A stretch of 64,000 nucleotides of DNA from an uncultured Lachnospiraceae bacterium (lineage in GTDB: Bacteria; Bacillota; Clostridia; Lachnospirales; Lachnospiraceae): positions 57,592 through 121,591 of the forward strand of contig CAJUDM010000001.1 of assembly GCA_910584915.1 (NCBI GenBank), written 5' to 3'. Positions 54,220 to 62,791 of this stretch are shown piece by piece (position 1 is the first letter of the stretch; each line of letters begins with the position of its first letter). A program made the translations under genes and the position numbers. The notes under the pieces are model-generated. The model did no database searches, was not told where the DNA came from, and worked only from the letters and a program-made list of their open reading frames with translations.

Positions 54220-54813
54220 TTATTTTCTTAATTCTACAGAATACATTTCTCCGATTCCATATATTTTACTTTTAAATTCTTCATAATCCCCTTTCGTCTG
54301 GATTGAGTAGAATGTTGATTTTAATTCTTTATATTCCGCATCAGAAATATATGAGGATACTATTTCTAAATTGCATAATGAAGCCGTCCTGCAATTGTTT
54401 ATATATGTACGATTTCCCAAAAGATACATGGATACCATCATTGGAAGTTGTATGCCAATAATTATTATAAAGTTAATCAAATTTTTCTCGGTCAATATTT
54501 TTGAAAGTGAATGATTACTATCCTTATCAGAAACAATGATTTTTATATTTTTATACATTTCATATAAATATAGCGCTATAACAGCCATATTTATTGTATA
54601 AAATAAATAATCATTTGCAGTTGAAATATTATAGCCGGCAGAAATCTTCTTGTAAGTATTATTTGAAAATGTAATTGTAAATTTATCAATCAATAAAGAA
54701 AGATGAATATATAAATAAGTACAGCATGGTGATAAAATTTTATCCCAAAAAGCGTTGTTCAAAATAGCTATAATAAATGGAATTAAAAAAATCTTTTTTA
54801 AGTTTTCTTTCAT
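54220..54813 (-). CDS. Small AT-rich membrane protein of unknown function
   Basis: A 197-residue protein with three likely membrane helices (about residues 8-22, 68-84 and 110-130) and a soluble C-terminal 60 residues rich in Lys, Glu and Tyr (ISDAEYKELKSTFYS). Its codons are far more AT-rich than those of nearly all neighbours, which suggests horizontal gain. It lies 123 bp downstream of the XRE gene and ends before a hairpin terminator, so the two are probably one unit. I do not recognise the family; a repressed toxin-like or immunity-like role is only a possibility. Confidence 0.62.
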   Translation of the reverse strand: MKENLKKIFLIPFIIAILNNAFWDKILSPCCTYLYIHLSLLIDKFTITFSNNTYKKISAGYNISTANDYLFYTINMAVIALYLYEMYKNIKIIVSDKDSNHSLSKILTEKNLINFIIIIGIQLPMMVSMYLLGNRTYINNCRTASLCNLEIVSSYISDAEYKELKSTFYSIQTKGDYEEFKSKIYGIGEMYSVELRK

Positions 54814-54936
54814 AACGCATTTGCATCTCTCTTATTGATTATAAATTTTAAGCATTTATCTTTTATTATTAAAATGAAATAGCCATATGGCAGATTAAAC
54901 AGATAATAAAACATAAATTATATTTTATGTTTTTCA

Positions 54937-55275
54937 TTACTTATTTGTTTTTCTCAGTGAATTATGCAAACTTCTTACCACTGATAATATTATCTTCATT
55001 TCATAATCTGAACAATCACTTAATTCCTTTAAAAGCATATTTCTTATCTCTGAATTTTCTGTTACTTTTGGATAAAAAACACGATAAAGCGGCAGATCCA
55101 ATTCCCAAACCAACAAACATAATAATTCAAATTTAGGATTTCCTGTATTATTTTCAATATCAATAATTGTTCTTTTGCAAACTCCAATTTTTTCAGCTAA
55201 CGCTTCCTGGGACATATTTTTGCTCTTTCTTTTTGCACGAACAATACTTCCCAATTCATTTGTTGGTTTGTTCAT
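54937..55275 (-). CDS. XRE-family transcriptional regulator
   Basis: A 112-residue DNA-binding protein with a Cro/CI-type helix-turn-helix at about residues 8-62 (VRAKRKSKNMSQEALAEKIG, then RTIIDIENNTGNPKFE) and a short helical tail. AGAGGTGAG precedes the ATG. Its own promoter contains an inverted repeat between the -35 and -10 boxes, so it probably represses itself and the membrane-protein gene that follows. The gene is AT-rich like that neighbour. Confidence 0.88.
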   Translation of the reverse strand: MNKPTNELGSIVRAKRKSKNMSQEALAEKIGVCKRTIIDIENNTGNPKFELLCLLVWELDLPLYRVFYPKVTENSEIRNMLLKELSDCSDYEMKIILSVVRSLHNSLRKTNK

Positions 55276-55294
55276 TTAAACTCACCTCTTTTGT

Positions 55295-55323
55295 ATTGTA
55301 AAGTACACATTTTACGCTGTCAA
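55295..55323 (-). promoter_or_regulatory. Promoter with probable operator of the XRE gene
   Basis: TTGACA (55318-55323), 17 bp, TACAAT (55295-55300) on the minus strand, 20 bp before the ATG. The inverted repeat GTAAA-N8-TTTAC (55298-55315) covers the spacer and -10 box, a natural site for autorepression by the XRE protein. Confidence 0.72.
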
Positions 55324-55435
55324 TTTATACAAGATTCACCAAAATATGAATTTTTATTCACTTACATTCCTGACACTCTCAAACATAATCCTATAATTTT
55401 ATTCTCGCGACAAAAAATTTTGTAGCAATAATCTC

Positions 55436-55480
55436 TCAAAAATAAAAATCAGCGACCAACTATGAGCCACTGATAAAAAA
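55436..55480 (-). terminator. Terminator of the acyl-modification operon
   Basis: On the minus strand ATCAGTG/CGCTGAT (55448-55474) forms a 7-bp stem with one G-T pair and is followed by TTTTTATTTTT. It lies about 120 bp after the WecG/TagA stop and separates that operon from the XRE unit. A run of A on the other side could make it work in both directions. Confidence 0.6.
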
Positions 55481-55593
55481 CGATATCTTATGCTTTTTAC
55501 TTATCGAAACTTTTCCTTTTCAAAAATTATTACTCATTCAAAATAAATCTTATTACAATCTCCCAACAAGATGCCCTTCGCATATTCCAAATC

Positions 55594-56337
55594 TTATCTT
55601 TCCTTGATCATATACCAAACAAACTTACTATTCGTCACCACATACCTCTTCCAAAGCCTCTTAGGATCCTTCAACAACCTATAAAACCACTCCAGCCCAC
55701 ATTTCTGCATCCATACCGGCGCTCTTTTCACTGTCCCTGCATGAAAATCAAATCCTGCGCCCACTCCTATCATCACCGCCTGAATCCCGTTTTTATGTTC
55801 TGCCATCCAGATTTCCTGCTTTGGAGCCCCTAAGCCTACCCAGAGAAAATCTGCCTGGGATTCATTTATCTTCTGTACTATCTTCTCATCCTCTTCAGAT
55901 GTCAATTGCCTGAACGGCGGCGCATACATGCCCGTGATCTGAAGCTTCGGATATCGCGCCATCAAATTACTTTTGAGTAATTCCAAAGTTTTATCCGTAC
56001 TTCCGTAAAAGAAATGTCTGTAGCCTGTCCTTTCAGATAATTTAAACACCTCCGGCATCAGATCCGGTCCGGAAACTTTTTCCGCCTCTTTAAAACCTCC
56101 GCGCCTTTTTTCTACGACAGAAAGCGGTTTCCCGTCAGGGAGAACCGCCGCCGCATTATTCTGTATCCGGCAATAATTTTCATCTTCATACGCCATAACC
56201 GTCGTATGTACATTAGATACACAAATATAATTCCCCCTCAGCTCTTCTATATTTTCCTCCAAAAAACACAGTATTTTTTCCATATTGGCAACGGCAACCT
56301 GTACGCCAAGAATATTATAAGTATTTTTATACTTCAT
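55594..56337 (-). CDS. WecG/TagA/CpsF-family glycosyltransferase
   Basis: A 247-residue GT26 enzyme, the usual length. VLPDGKPLSVV carries the catalytic Asp; FFYGSTDKTLELL and FLWVGLGAPKQEIWMAEH are family signatures. TagA members add N-acetylmannosamine to undecaprenyl-diphosphate-GlcNAc at the start of wall polymers, and WecG adds ManNAcA. It is the last gene of the operon, 68 bp after the SGNH gene. Its acceptor may therefore be the glycan that the acyl system decorates. Confidence 0.88.
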   Translation of the reverse strand: MKYKNTYNILGVQVAVANMEKILCFLEENIEELRGNYICVSNVHTTVMAYEDENYCRIQNNAAAVLPDGKPLSVVEKRRGGFKEAEKVSGPDLMPEVFKLSERTGYRHFFYGSTDKTLELLKSNLMARYPKLQITGMYAPPFRQLTSEEDEKIVQKINESQADFLWVGLGAPKQEIWMAEHKNGIQAVMIGVGAGFDFHAGTVKRAPVWMQKCGLEWFYRLLKDPKRLWKRYVVTNSKFVWYMIKER

Positions 56338-56405
56338 TTTCTATTCTTTCACTTTCCTTAATTTATTACATCTCAAATTCCGCTCATAATCATCAGCTGA
56401 TCTTA

Positions 56406-57929
56406 TCACCTTTCTATAATAAGCCCGTCATTTTCACCATATATAGCAACCGAGTCAATAACCTTTCCATATTTTTTATCAAATACCACTGCATTTATGC
56501 CTTTTTGTTTAAGGGAAAAATCATCCGCAATAATCATTATTGTACTTATCCCTTCCTTCATAGATATATAATATGGCTGGGACTCTCCCTCCAACAGCCA
56601 CCCATCCATCTCATCACTTCCGTCTGCTGCATTTGAACATATAATATTATTGTTGGATATAACTCTTATTCCTGATGTATCTGATTTTGAAAATCCCCAT
56701 TTTTCTAAAATTTTCTGTTCAGCGAGACTTTCCGGCCAATTAAAGCTTCCATCAGCAGTCAATAATATAGTAAAACGGTCATCTTCTATCAAATCGTTCC
56801 ATTCAAAGAGGGAATCAGTCTGCGTTATCTGATCTGTTGTACCCAAATCTTCTAATCGAAGTTCAGTTATAGCATCGACATGGCCGACCCTCTCCTCCAT
56901 AAAACGCTTATAGTCTTCATTCCACGAATCATACTCTTCATCGCCGCGATGATCCGGCATATCGTAATTATCCATAATATACTTTTCCAAAAATTCGGTA
57001 TACTTTTCCGCCCCAAATAAATTGACATGACTGACATCCATAAAATCTGTCGAAAAGTCTATACCCATTTCATCATAATAAAAATTTGTATTGATAAAAT
57101 CAAATCCATAACTTTCAATAATATCTTCTATCGTATTATACTTTTCCTGATCCCACTCAGATATCTGATACGGACATACGACAAACACGACCTTTAGTTC
57201 TTCTTCTTTACAATATTCCAACAAGTCAATAAGGATTTTTTTGCAATTCGGCAATAATTCAGCTCTTACTTCCGTATCAAAATCTACAGGTCTATCCATG
57301 TATTTATATGATACAGGCCATTCCCAGCCTTTGTCGGGATTTACTCCATCATTATTAATAAGTCCCCACGCTTCAGGGGAAGCCAGATTTCCCGTATTGG
57401 TATGATACTTTTCAATATCCAGATAGTAAGGGGCAATGTGCGTATAAGCCGAAATATCTCTGTTATGAAAATATTCATTTATCATTTTATAGCGTGACAT
57501 GGATGTTATATCCATTCCATCGCTTCCCCTTCTAAGACCGGACTCGTTTTCCTCATCCGAATAATATTCAAATGCTCTCACTCCTATCACAAATAATTCA
57601 GGATCCTGGCTTTTCCTTGCTTCCTCCAGATAAAACTTAATATTTTCCGCCTGTATCATATGCGTTGCGTAATTGTATGACGTAAATCCGCAGTCACTCC
57701 ACGCTTTTAAAGGCTGCCAATACATAGTGGCAGCACTCCCATCAACATAGACCATATCCAGCTTTTCATTTTCGATTCCAACTATATTATTTCTGTCAAG
57801 CCCGGTATTTCTGAAAAGATATGTCACATTGCAAAAAACTTTTACAATTATTACCGTGAAAACAATAAATCCGATAATCTTTACTGCTTTTTCTCTGTCC
57901 GCTAAATGCATTTTATTTCTTATTCCCAT
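56406..57929 (-). CDS. SGNH (DltD/AlgJ-like) partner protein with ILEI-like tail
   Basis: A 507-residue protein with one N-terminal membrane helix (about residues 14-34) and an outward SGNH-type domain. VYVDGSAATMYW supplies the likely nucleophilic Ser, and FMDVSHVNLFGAEKY the Asp-x-x-His pair. The C-terminus ends in INAVVFDKKYGKVIDSVAIY, reminiscent of ILEI/FAM3-like domains. DltD, AlgJ and PatB proteins of this layout work with an MBOAT protein to place an acyl group on an extracytoplasmic glycan; the MBOAT gene lies 5 bp upstream. I infer that it performs or assists the final transfer. Confidence 0.72.
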   Translation of the reverse strand: MGIRNKMHLADREKAVKIIGFIVFTVIIVKVFCNVTYLFRNTGLDRNNIVGIENEKLDMVYVDGSAATMYWQPLKAWSDCGFTSYNYATHMIQAENIKFYLEEARKSQDPELFVIGVRAFEYYSDEENESGLRRGSDGMDITSMSRYKMINEYFHNRDISAYTHIAPYYLDIEKYHTNTGNLASPEAWGLINNDGVNPDKGWEWPVSYKYMDRPVDFDTEVRAELLPNCKKILIDLLEYCKEEELKVVFVVCPYQISEWDQEKYNTIEDIIESYGFDFINTNFYYDEMGIDFSTDFMDVSHVNLFGAEKYTEFLEKYIMDNYDMPDHRGDEEYDSWNEDYKRFMEERVGHVDAITELRLEDLGTTDQITQTDSLFEWNDLIEDDRFTILLTADGSFNWPESLAEQKILEKWGFSKSDTSGIRVISNNNIICSNAADGSDEMDGWLLEGESQPYYISMKEGISTIMIIADDFSLKQKGINAVVFDKKYGKVIDSVAIYGENDGLIIER

Positions 57930-57934
57930 ATTTA

Positions 57935-59494
57935 TTAAAATCCCTGATAAATAAACTCCGCCGCGCTATAGCCCGGACCATATTCCCCATAGATCAAAAC
58001 AAACACAAATAATCCTATCCAGATAAACCATCTGAACAAAAAGCTTTGATTCTTTATCCAAATCCTCGCGCAGCCATATTTCTCCCGCAGACATCCCACG
58101 ATAATAAGTAATAATGTTGTAAAAAGAATAATATTGATGTCTCTGTAGGTGATTCCTGTTGTCAATATACTGCCGTCAAAAAAAATCCATGGATTTGCAT
58201 AATTTTTTCTGCTTATCACCTGGCATGCGTCCAACAACATCGCCATGCCCTTATACACACCCTGATTAAAAAATGCCGCTCCGACCGCATATATCAGATA
58301 AGTCCTTCCTGACTGAAAAATACGCCAGCTGAAACTGTCTGTCTTCATATGTAAAAATAACGTCACCTTCTTAAAAAAGGGAGCCGACAGATCTCCTAAC
58401 ATCAGTATCATCCAATACCAAAGGCTGACTCCGACAATATATTTTAGACCTCCATGCCATATTCCCATAACCAGCCATAAAACAAACATCCCCAATGCGT
58501 TGACCAAAAATTTTCCTGCCTTTTTTCCAAACCTTTTTCTGCATAATTTACCAATCTTTATGATCGGGGATGTTTTCAGAAGCGGATAGAGCACATAATC
58601 CTTCGCCCAGGCCCCCAATGTAATATGCCATCTCTGCCAGAACTCCTGGGACGTCCGGGCAAAAAAGGGATTCCTGAAATTTTCTGCCAGCCTTATATCA
58701 AATAACTCCGATACCCCCAAAACTATATCCATGCATCCTGAAAAATCCGCATACATTTGCAATGGATATAACAATATGGCGATCCAGGAATAAAATCCTG
58801 TATAAGTTTCCGGGCTGTTTACAATTGCCGATACCAAAATGCCCACCCGTTCAGCCAATACAATTTTTTTTACAAATCCCCACAGTATTCTCTGCGCTCC
58901 GAATGCTATATTCTGATAATTAAATTTATGTTTGTCATACAGAACTTTCAGCTGATCATATCTGCTGATCGGTCCCGTCGTCAACTGTGGGAAATAGACT
59001 GTAAATAAAAATAATTTAAATGGATTTTTCTGCGGTCTGGCTGTCTCCCAATAGCAGTCAACAATATATCCTATGATCTGCAGTGTATAATATCCCATTC
59101 CCAGCGCAGATATCAATTGCACATTTAATAAGGTGTCTACCTGAGGAATATAAAAGTGCTCCTGCATCCCCCTTACAAAAAAACTCCATATATCTCTTCC
59201 CTTAAGTATAAACCATAGTCCGATATTGACAGATAATGCTATAAATACGGCCATCTGTAAAACTGCCCGTCTGCATTCCGTCCTGTTTCGTTCTCTTTGC
59301 ATTATCATTGTTGAAATATAGGCAGTCAGCGTGGAGATGGCCAGATAAATAACAGTATACGGCGTGCCTGCATAATAATAAAAAAACAGACTGAGAAACA
59401 GCAACTCCAACCACTGCCAATTTTTCGGCGTAATATAATAAACTATTGCCCCAATGGCAACAAATAATAAAAAATAGGAAGATGTGATCGTCAT
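57935..59494 (-). CDS. MBOAT O-acyltransferase (DltB/AlgI type)
   Basis: A 519-residue membrane-bound O-acyltransferase with about ten to twelve helices. LVMGIWHGGLKYIVG holds the invariant catalytic His, and QEFWQRWHITLGAW is the other MBOAT signature. DltB and AlgI homologues carry an acyl group from a cytoplasmic thioester across the membrane to an extracytoplasmic acceptor. GGGAAAG precedes the ATG, and the stop of the acyl carrier gene is only 1 bp away. Gene order carrier-MBOAT-SGNH copies the dlt logic. Confidence 0.92.
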   Translation of the reverse strand: MTITSSYFLLFVAIGAIVYYITPKNWQWLELLFLSLFFYYYAGTPYTVIYLAISTLTAYISTMIMQRERNRTECRRAVLQMAVFIALSVNIGLWFILKGRDIWSFFVRGMQEHFYIPQVDTLLNVQLISALGMGYYTLQIIGYIVDCYWETARPQKNPFKLFLFTVYFPQLTTGPISRYDQLKVLYDKHKFNYQNIAFGAQRILWGFVKKIVLAERVGILVSAIVNSPETYTGFYSWIAILLYPLQMYADFSGCMDIVLGVSELFDIRLAENFRNPFFARTSQEFWQRWHITLGAWAKDYVLYPLLKTSPIIKIGKLCRKRFGKKAGKFLVNALGMFVLWLVMGIWHGGLKYIVGVSLWYWMILMLGDLSAPFFKKVTLFLHMKTDSFSWRIFQSGRTYLIYAVGAAFFNQGVYKGMAMLLDACQVISRKNYANPWIFFDGSILTTGITYRDINIILFTTLLLIIVGCLREKYGCARIWIKNQSFLFRWFIWIGLFVFVLIYGEYGPGYSAAEFIYQGF

Positions 59495-59495
59495 A

Positions 59496-59738
59496 TTACT
59501 TTCCCAGCTCCAAAATAATATCCACCATTTCTCCTACGTTCTTCATCGTAACAACTTTTCCCATTGGAATCTTAAACCCGAACTCTTCCTCCACACCTAC
59601 CACAAGATTAATATGTTCGAAAGAATCCCATCCATCCACATCATCCGCAACCGTCTCATCATGGAGCTCGATCGTATCATCATCCAATATGTCCCTGAAT
59701 ACTCCGTTTAACCTCTCATATACTTCTTCTCTTGTCAT
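59496..59738 (-). CDS. Acyl carrier protein
   Basis: An 80-residue acyl or peptidyl carrier protein. GWDSFEHINLV contains the Ser that receives phosphopantetheine; the protein is acidic and of standard length. Start ATG 59738 has GGAG eight bases upstream; GTG 59741 is also possible. Wedged between MaoC and MBOAT genes, it is probably dedicated to this pathway, holding the acyl group loaded by the FkbH protein and offering it to the MBOAT, as DltC does for D-alanine. Confidence 0.9.
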   Translation of the reverse strand: MTREEVYERLNGVFRDILDDDTIELHDETVADDVDGWDSFEHINLVVGVEEEFGFKIPMGKVVTMKNVGEMVDIILELGK

Positions 59739-59762
59739 CACAAATTCTCCTCCTTCTTGTTT

Positions 59763-60191
59763 TTACTTCATGACCAGAACCTTTACTTTAGCTCTGGAAA
59801 CAGTCTTATTATTTTGATTTTTAATAATGATCTTTAGCTGAATCAATTTTAAATCCTCATTTTTGTCAACCACCTCACCCATGACAGTCAGAACATCTTC
59901 CGCATAGACAGGATTCATGAAGGATAACTCATCAAAACTATGTATTAAACTATATTTCCCCGGCAGATACATCCCAGCCATGGCGGAATACAGTGATGCG
60001 GTAAGCATCCCGAAAGACACATGTCCCTGGAATTTCCCGCCGCTGATATCCCTTGCGAAATCATCATCCCTGTGCAGTGGATTTTCATCCCCCGAAATCT
60101 CCCTGAACGCATCCTCCATCTTCTTTGTGATCCGTTTTTGAAAAGACTCCCGCATTCCAATTTCTATTTCAGAAATTGTATACTCCTTCAT
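59763..60191 (-). CDS. MaoC-like hotdog dehydratase
   Basis: A 142-residue single-hotdog protein of the R-specific enoyl hydratase type (PhaJ/MaoC). SGDENPLHRDDDFA contains the catalytic Asp and His of the hydratase-2 motif, and GHVSFGMLTASLYS follows. It would hydrate or dehydrate a 3-hydroxyacyl thioester. In this operon the thioester may be the one carried by the neighbouring ACP. It overlaps the transketolase C subunit by 23 bp. Thioesterase activity is the main alternative. Confidence 0.8.
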   Translation of the reverse strand: MKEYTISEIEIGMRESFQKRITKKMEDAFREISGDENPLHRDDDFARDISGGKFQGHVSFGMLTASLYSAMAGMYLPGKYSLIHSFDELSFMNPVYAEDVLTVMGEVVDKNEDLKLIQLKIIIKNQNNKTVSRAKVKVLVMK

Positions 60192-61107
60192 TTTTCAATA
60201 TCTCCCTTATTTTTTTATAAATCTCATCCGCATTTAATCCATTTGACTTTCTGACCGACGCATGCGTTCCATACCCCTCAGCGAATTTATCATGAAGCCC
60301 GATCGGATAAACCTTTGCCGCCGCCCCGTTATAAACCAGGCTTTCGGCTATGATGCTGCCCAGCCCTCCGTAAATATTGTGCTCTTCCACCGTAAATATT
60401 CTTGAAATATTTTTTGCCGTCTCTATGACTGCTTCAGAAGAAAACGGCTTGATCAAACTTATATTGATCAGCTTTACACTGATTTTATCTCTCTCCAGAT
60501 ACTCTGCCGCCTTATAAGCCTCCTCCAGAATACTGCCTGTTACATAGACGGCAATTTCCCTTCCATCTTTAAAAATATCCTGCCCTGCCTCCGGCATTAC
60601 ATATTCTTCCTCAAAAAATTCCTTTTCATGATTCATCCCAATTCTTATGTAAACCGGTCCTCTATGCCTGTATGCCTTTTCAACACAAGCTCTTACCTGA
60701 TTGGGCGTCGCCGGAGATAATATCATTAAATTGGGGAGCACTCTGAGTACAGAAATATCCTCTGTTGTATGGTGCGTCGGTCCCAGAGAACTCCATGAAA
60801 GTCCGCTTCCCATTCCCACGATCTTTACATTCAGATTTTGAAAACAGACATCATCGCGTATAAATTCCAGGGACCTGTATGCCAGAAAAGCACCCGCAGT
60901 AAACACAAACGGGATCTTTCCCACCGTCGCCATTCCGGCTGCGGCCGCCACCATATTCTCCTCCCCAATGCCGAAATTATAAATCTGTTTGGGAAAATTC
61001 CTCCGAAACATTTCATCGTATCCTGTCCCGCTGTCCGCCAACAGATGTACCACATTTTCATCCTGCTGCGCCAGCTCCATCAATTTCCCAATATATGCAC
61101 TGTTCAT
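60169..61107 (-). CDS. Transketolase, C-terminal subunit
   Basis: A 312-residue protein with the pyrimidine-binding domain (FNFGIGEENMVAAAAGMA with the Glu that activates thiamine diphosphate) and the C-terminal transketolase domain (FTVEEHNIYGGLGS). It needs the N-terminal subunit encoded directly upstream, with which it overlaps by 4 bp. Split transketolases like this recur in surface-sugar and natural-product clusters, where they make or consume unusual ketoses. The substrate here is unknown. Confidence 0.88.
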   Translation of the reverse strand: MNSAYIGKLMELAQQDENVVHLLADSGTGYDEMFRRNFPKQIYNFGIGEENMVAAAAGMATVGKIPFVFTAGAFLAYRSLEFIRDDVCFQNLNVKIVGMGSGLSWSSLGPTHHTTEDISVLRVLPNLMILSPATPNQVRACVEKAYRHRGPVYIRIGMNHEKEFFEEEYVMPEAGQDIFKDGREIAVYVTGSILEEAYKAAEYLERDKISVKLINISLIKPFSSEAVIETAKNISRIFTVEEHNIYGGLGSIIAESLVYNGAAAKVYPIGLHDKFAEGYGTHASVRKSNGLNADEIYKKIREILKNEGVYNF

Positions 61108-61946
61108 ATCCGCTCCAATTCCGAATCCGTAATACCAAGCTCTTCCTTAAATATTTTCAATTCCTTACGCCCCGGTAATTTAAAATGCCAGTTAGGATTG
61201 TTTTCCATGATCGAGACGCCCTTACCTTTTACAGTGTGCGCTATAACAAGCCGTGGTCTTCCTTCTTCTCCCTTCCTCATCAATGCCTCTCTGAACGCTT
61301 CCATATCATGCCCGTCCGCAACTTCATCCACATCCCAGCCAAAAGAAGCCCATCTCTTTTTCCAATCTGCCGGTCCGATCACGTTTTCCACAAAATCCAT
61401 CTTCTGAATCTTATTACAGTCCATAATGACAATAAGGTTGTCCAATCCAAACGCCGGAGCCGTCATTACCGCCTCCCAGATCACTCCTTCCTCACACTCT
61501 CCGTCACCAAGCATGACATAGACTTTTGCAGGACTATTATCCATTTTTAACGCCATCGCAATGCCTGACGCCATAGATAATCCATGTCCGAGAGATCCTG
61601 TCGTCGCCTCTATCCACTCACAATCCCTCATGCAAGGCTCTCCGCCTATACAGCAATCCTCCTGCAGATAAGACCGATAAACTTCCTCTCTCACAAGCCC
61701 CGCTTTTACCATTACGCCGTATAGCGCTAATCCTGCATGCCCTTTGCTGAGGATAAACCTGTCCCGGTCTTTCCACTTTGAATCTTTTGGGTCATACCTT
61801 AAAATGTTCTTCAAATACAACGCATATATCATCTCAAGACAGGAATAGCAGGATGCCAGATGAGCCATTCCCCCCTTATAACCTGTGATAAAAATCTTTT
61901 TTCTTAACTCCAGCAGTTCTTTCTTTTCCTTCACACTGTCAGCCAA
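61104..61946 (-). CDS. Transketolase, N-terminal subunit
   Basis: A 280-residue thiamine-diphosphate-binding half. MLGDGECEEG followed some 25 residues later by DCNK is the ThDP-binding GDG-N motif, and SKGHAGLALY is the substrate-phosphate loop. The start is TTG 61946, where GGAGG lies nine bases upstream; it overlaps the aldo/keto reductase stop by 8 bp. Together with the next gene it forms a full transketolase that moves two-carbon ketol units. Confidence 0.88.
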   Translation of the reverse strand: MADSVKEKKELLELRKKIFITGYKGGMAHLASCYSCLEMIYALYLKNILRYDPKDSKWKDRDRFILSKGHAGLALYGVMVKAGLVREEVYRSYLQEDCCIGGEPCMRDCEWIEATTGSLGHGLSMASGIAMALKMDNSPAKVYVMLGDGECEEGVIWEAVMTAPAFGLDNLIVIMDCNKIQKMDFVENVIGPADWKKRWASFGWDVDEVADGHDMEAFREALMRKGEEGRPRLVIAHTVKGKGVSIMENNPNWHFKLPGRKELKIFKEELGITDSELERI

Positions 61947-62784
61947 ATTCCGTCACCTCCTCCGAATCTATTCCGATTCCGCCGCAATATGGAATGTTGT
62001 CGATAGCACCCATCTCCTCCTCATCCAGCTCAAAATCATAAATATCCACATTCTCCTTCAATCTGCCCGGATCAGAAGTCTTAGGTATCACGATCAGCCC
62101 TTTCTGTATTTCCCATCTGAGACAGATCTGCGCGGGCGATCTCCCCTTTTTCTCCGCAATTTCCAATAATTTTTTATTGAAAAGGATCTGCCCGTTTCCC
62201 AACGGACTGCTTGCCTCCATCTGAATGCGATTTTCTTTGCAATACTTTTCTGTTTCTTTTGGAATCATCCCGGGATGATATTCGACCTGATTGATAAACG
62301 GAAGTATCTCCGCTGTTTTTTCCAGTTCTTCAAGATGACTCCTTTTAAAGTTGCACACTCCGACAGCCCTTACTGTTCCCTCTTTATACAACGCTTCCAT
62401 GCCTCTCCAGGTATCGGCATTTATTTCTTTCCAGTCCGAATGCAATTTCCCGGATGCCGGCCAATGGATCAGGTACAGATCAAAATAATCTGTTTTCATT
62501 TTTTTAAGCGATCTTTTACAGGCATCCTGCACCGCTTCGTACCCTCTGCTTGTATTCCAGACTTTATCTGATATGAACAACTCCGCCCTGTCAATCTCTG
62601 CCTCTGATATCGCTTTTGATATGGCAATCTCATTACTATATGCCGCCGCAGTATCGATCAACCGATACCCTGTATCATATGCCTCGGAAATGATCCTGTT
62701 CATAACTCCCCGGTCTGTGATCTGCCATGTTCCCAATCCGATCTGCGGCATTTTTATTCCATTTCTGAGTTCTAATATTTTCAT
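61939..62784 (-). CDS. Aldo/keto reductase
   Basis: A 281-residue NADPH-dependent aldo/keto reductase. GIKMPQIGLGTW opens the barrel; Asp of LIDTAAAYSNE, Lys of ISDKVWNT and His of YLIHWP complete the catalytic set with the Tyr. The C-terminal IPKTSDPGRLKEN binds the cofactor. The start is ATG 62784 with AAAGGTGAT directly upstream, 7 bp after the FkbH stop; ATG 62805 would overlap it. In this operon it may reduce a keto-acyl or sugar aldehyde intermediate. Confidence 0.88.
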   Translation of the reverse strand: MKILELRNGIKMPQIGLGTWQITDRGVMNRIISEAYDTGYRLIDTAAAYSNEIAISKAISEAEIDRAELFISDKVWNTSRGYEAVQDACKRSLKKMKTDYFDLYLIHWPASGKLHSDWKEINADTWRGMEALYKEGTVRAVGVCNFKRSHLEELEKTAEILPFINQVEYHPGMIPKETEKYCKENRIQMEASSPLGNGQILFNKKLLEIAEKKGRSPAQICLRWEIQKGLIVIPKTSDPGRLKENVDIYDFELDEEEMGAIDNIPYCGGIGIDSEEVTEFG

Positions 62785-62791
62785 ATCACCT

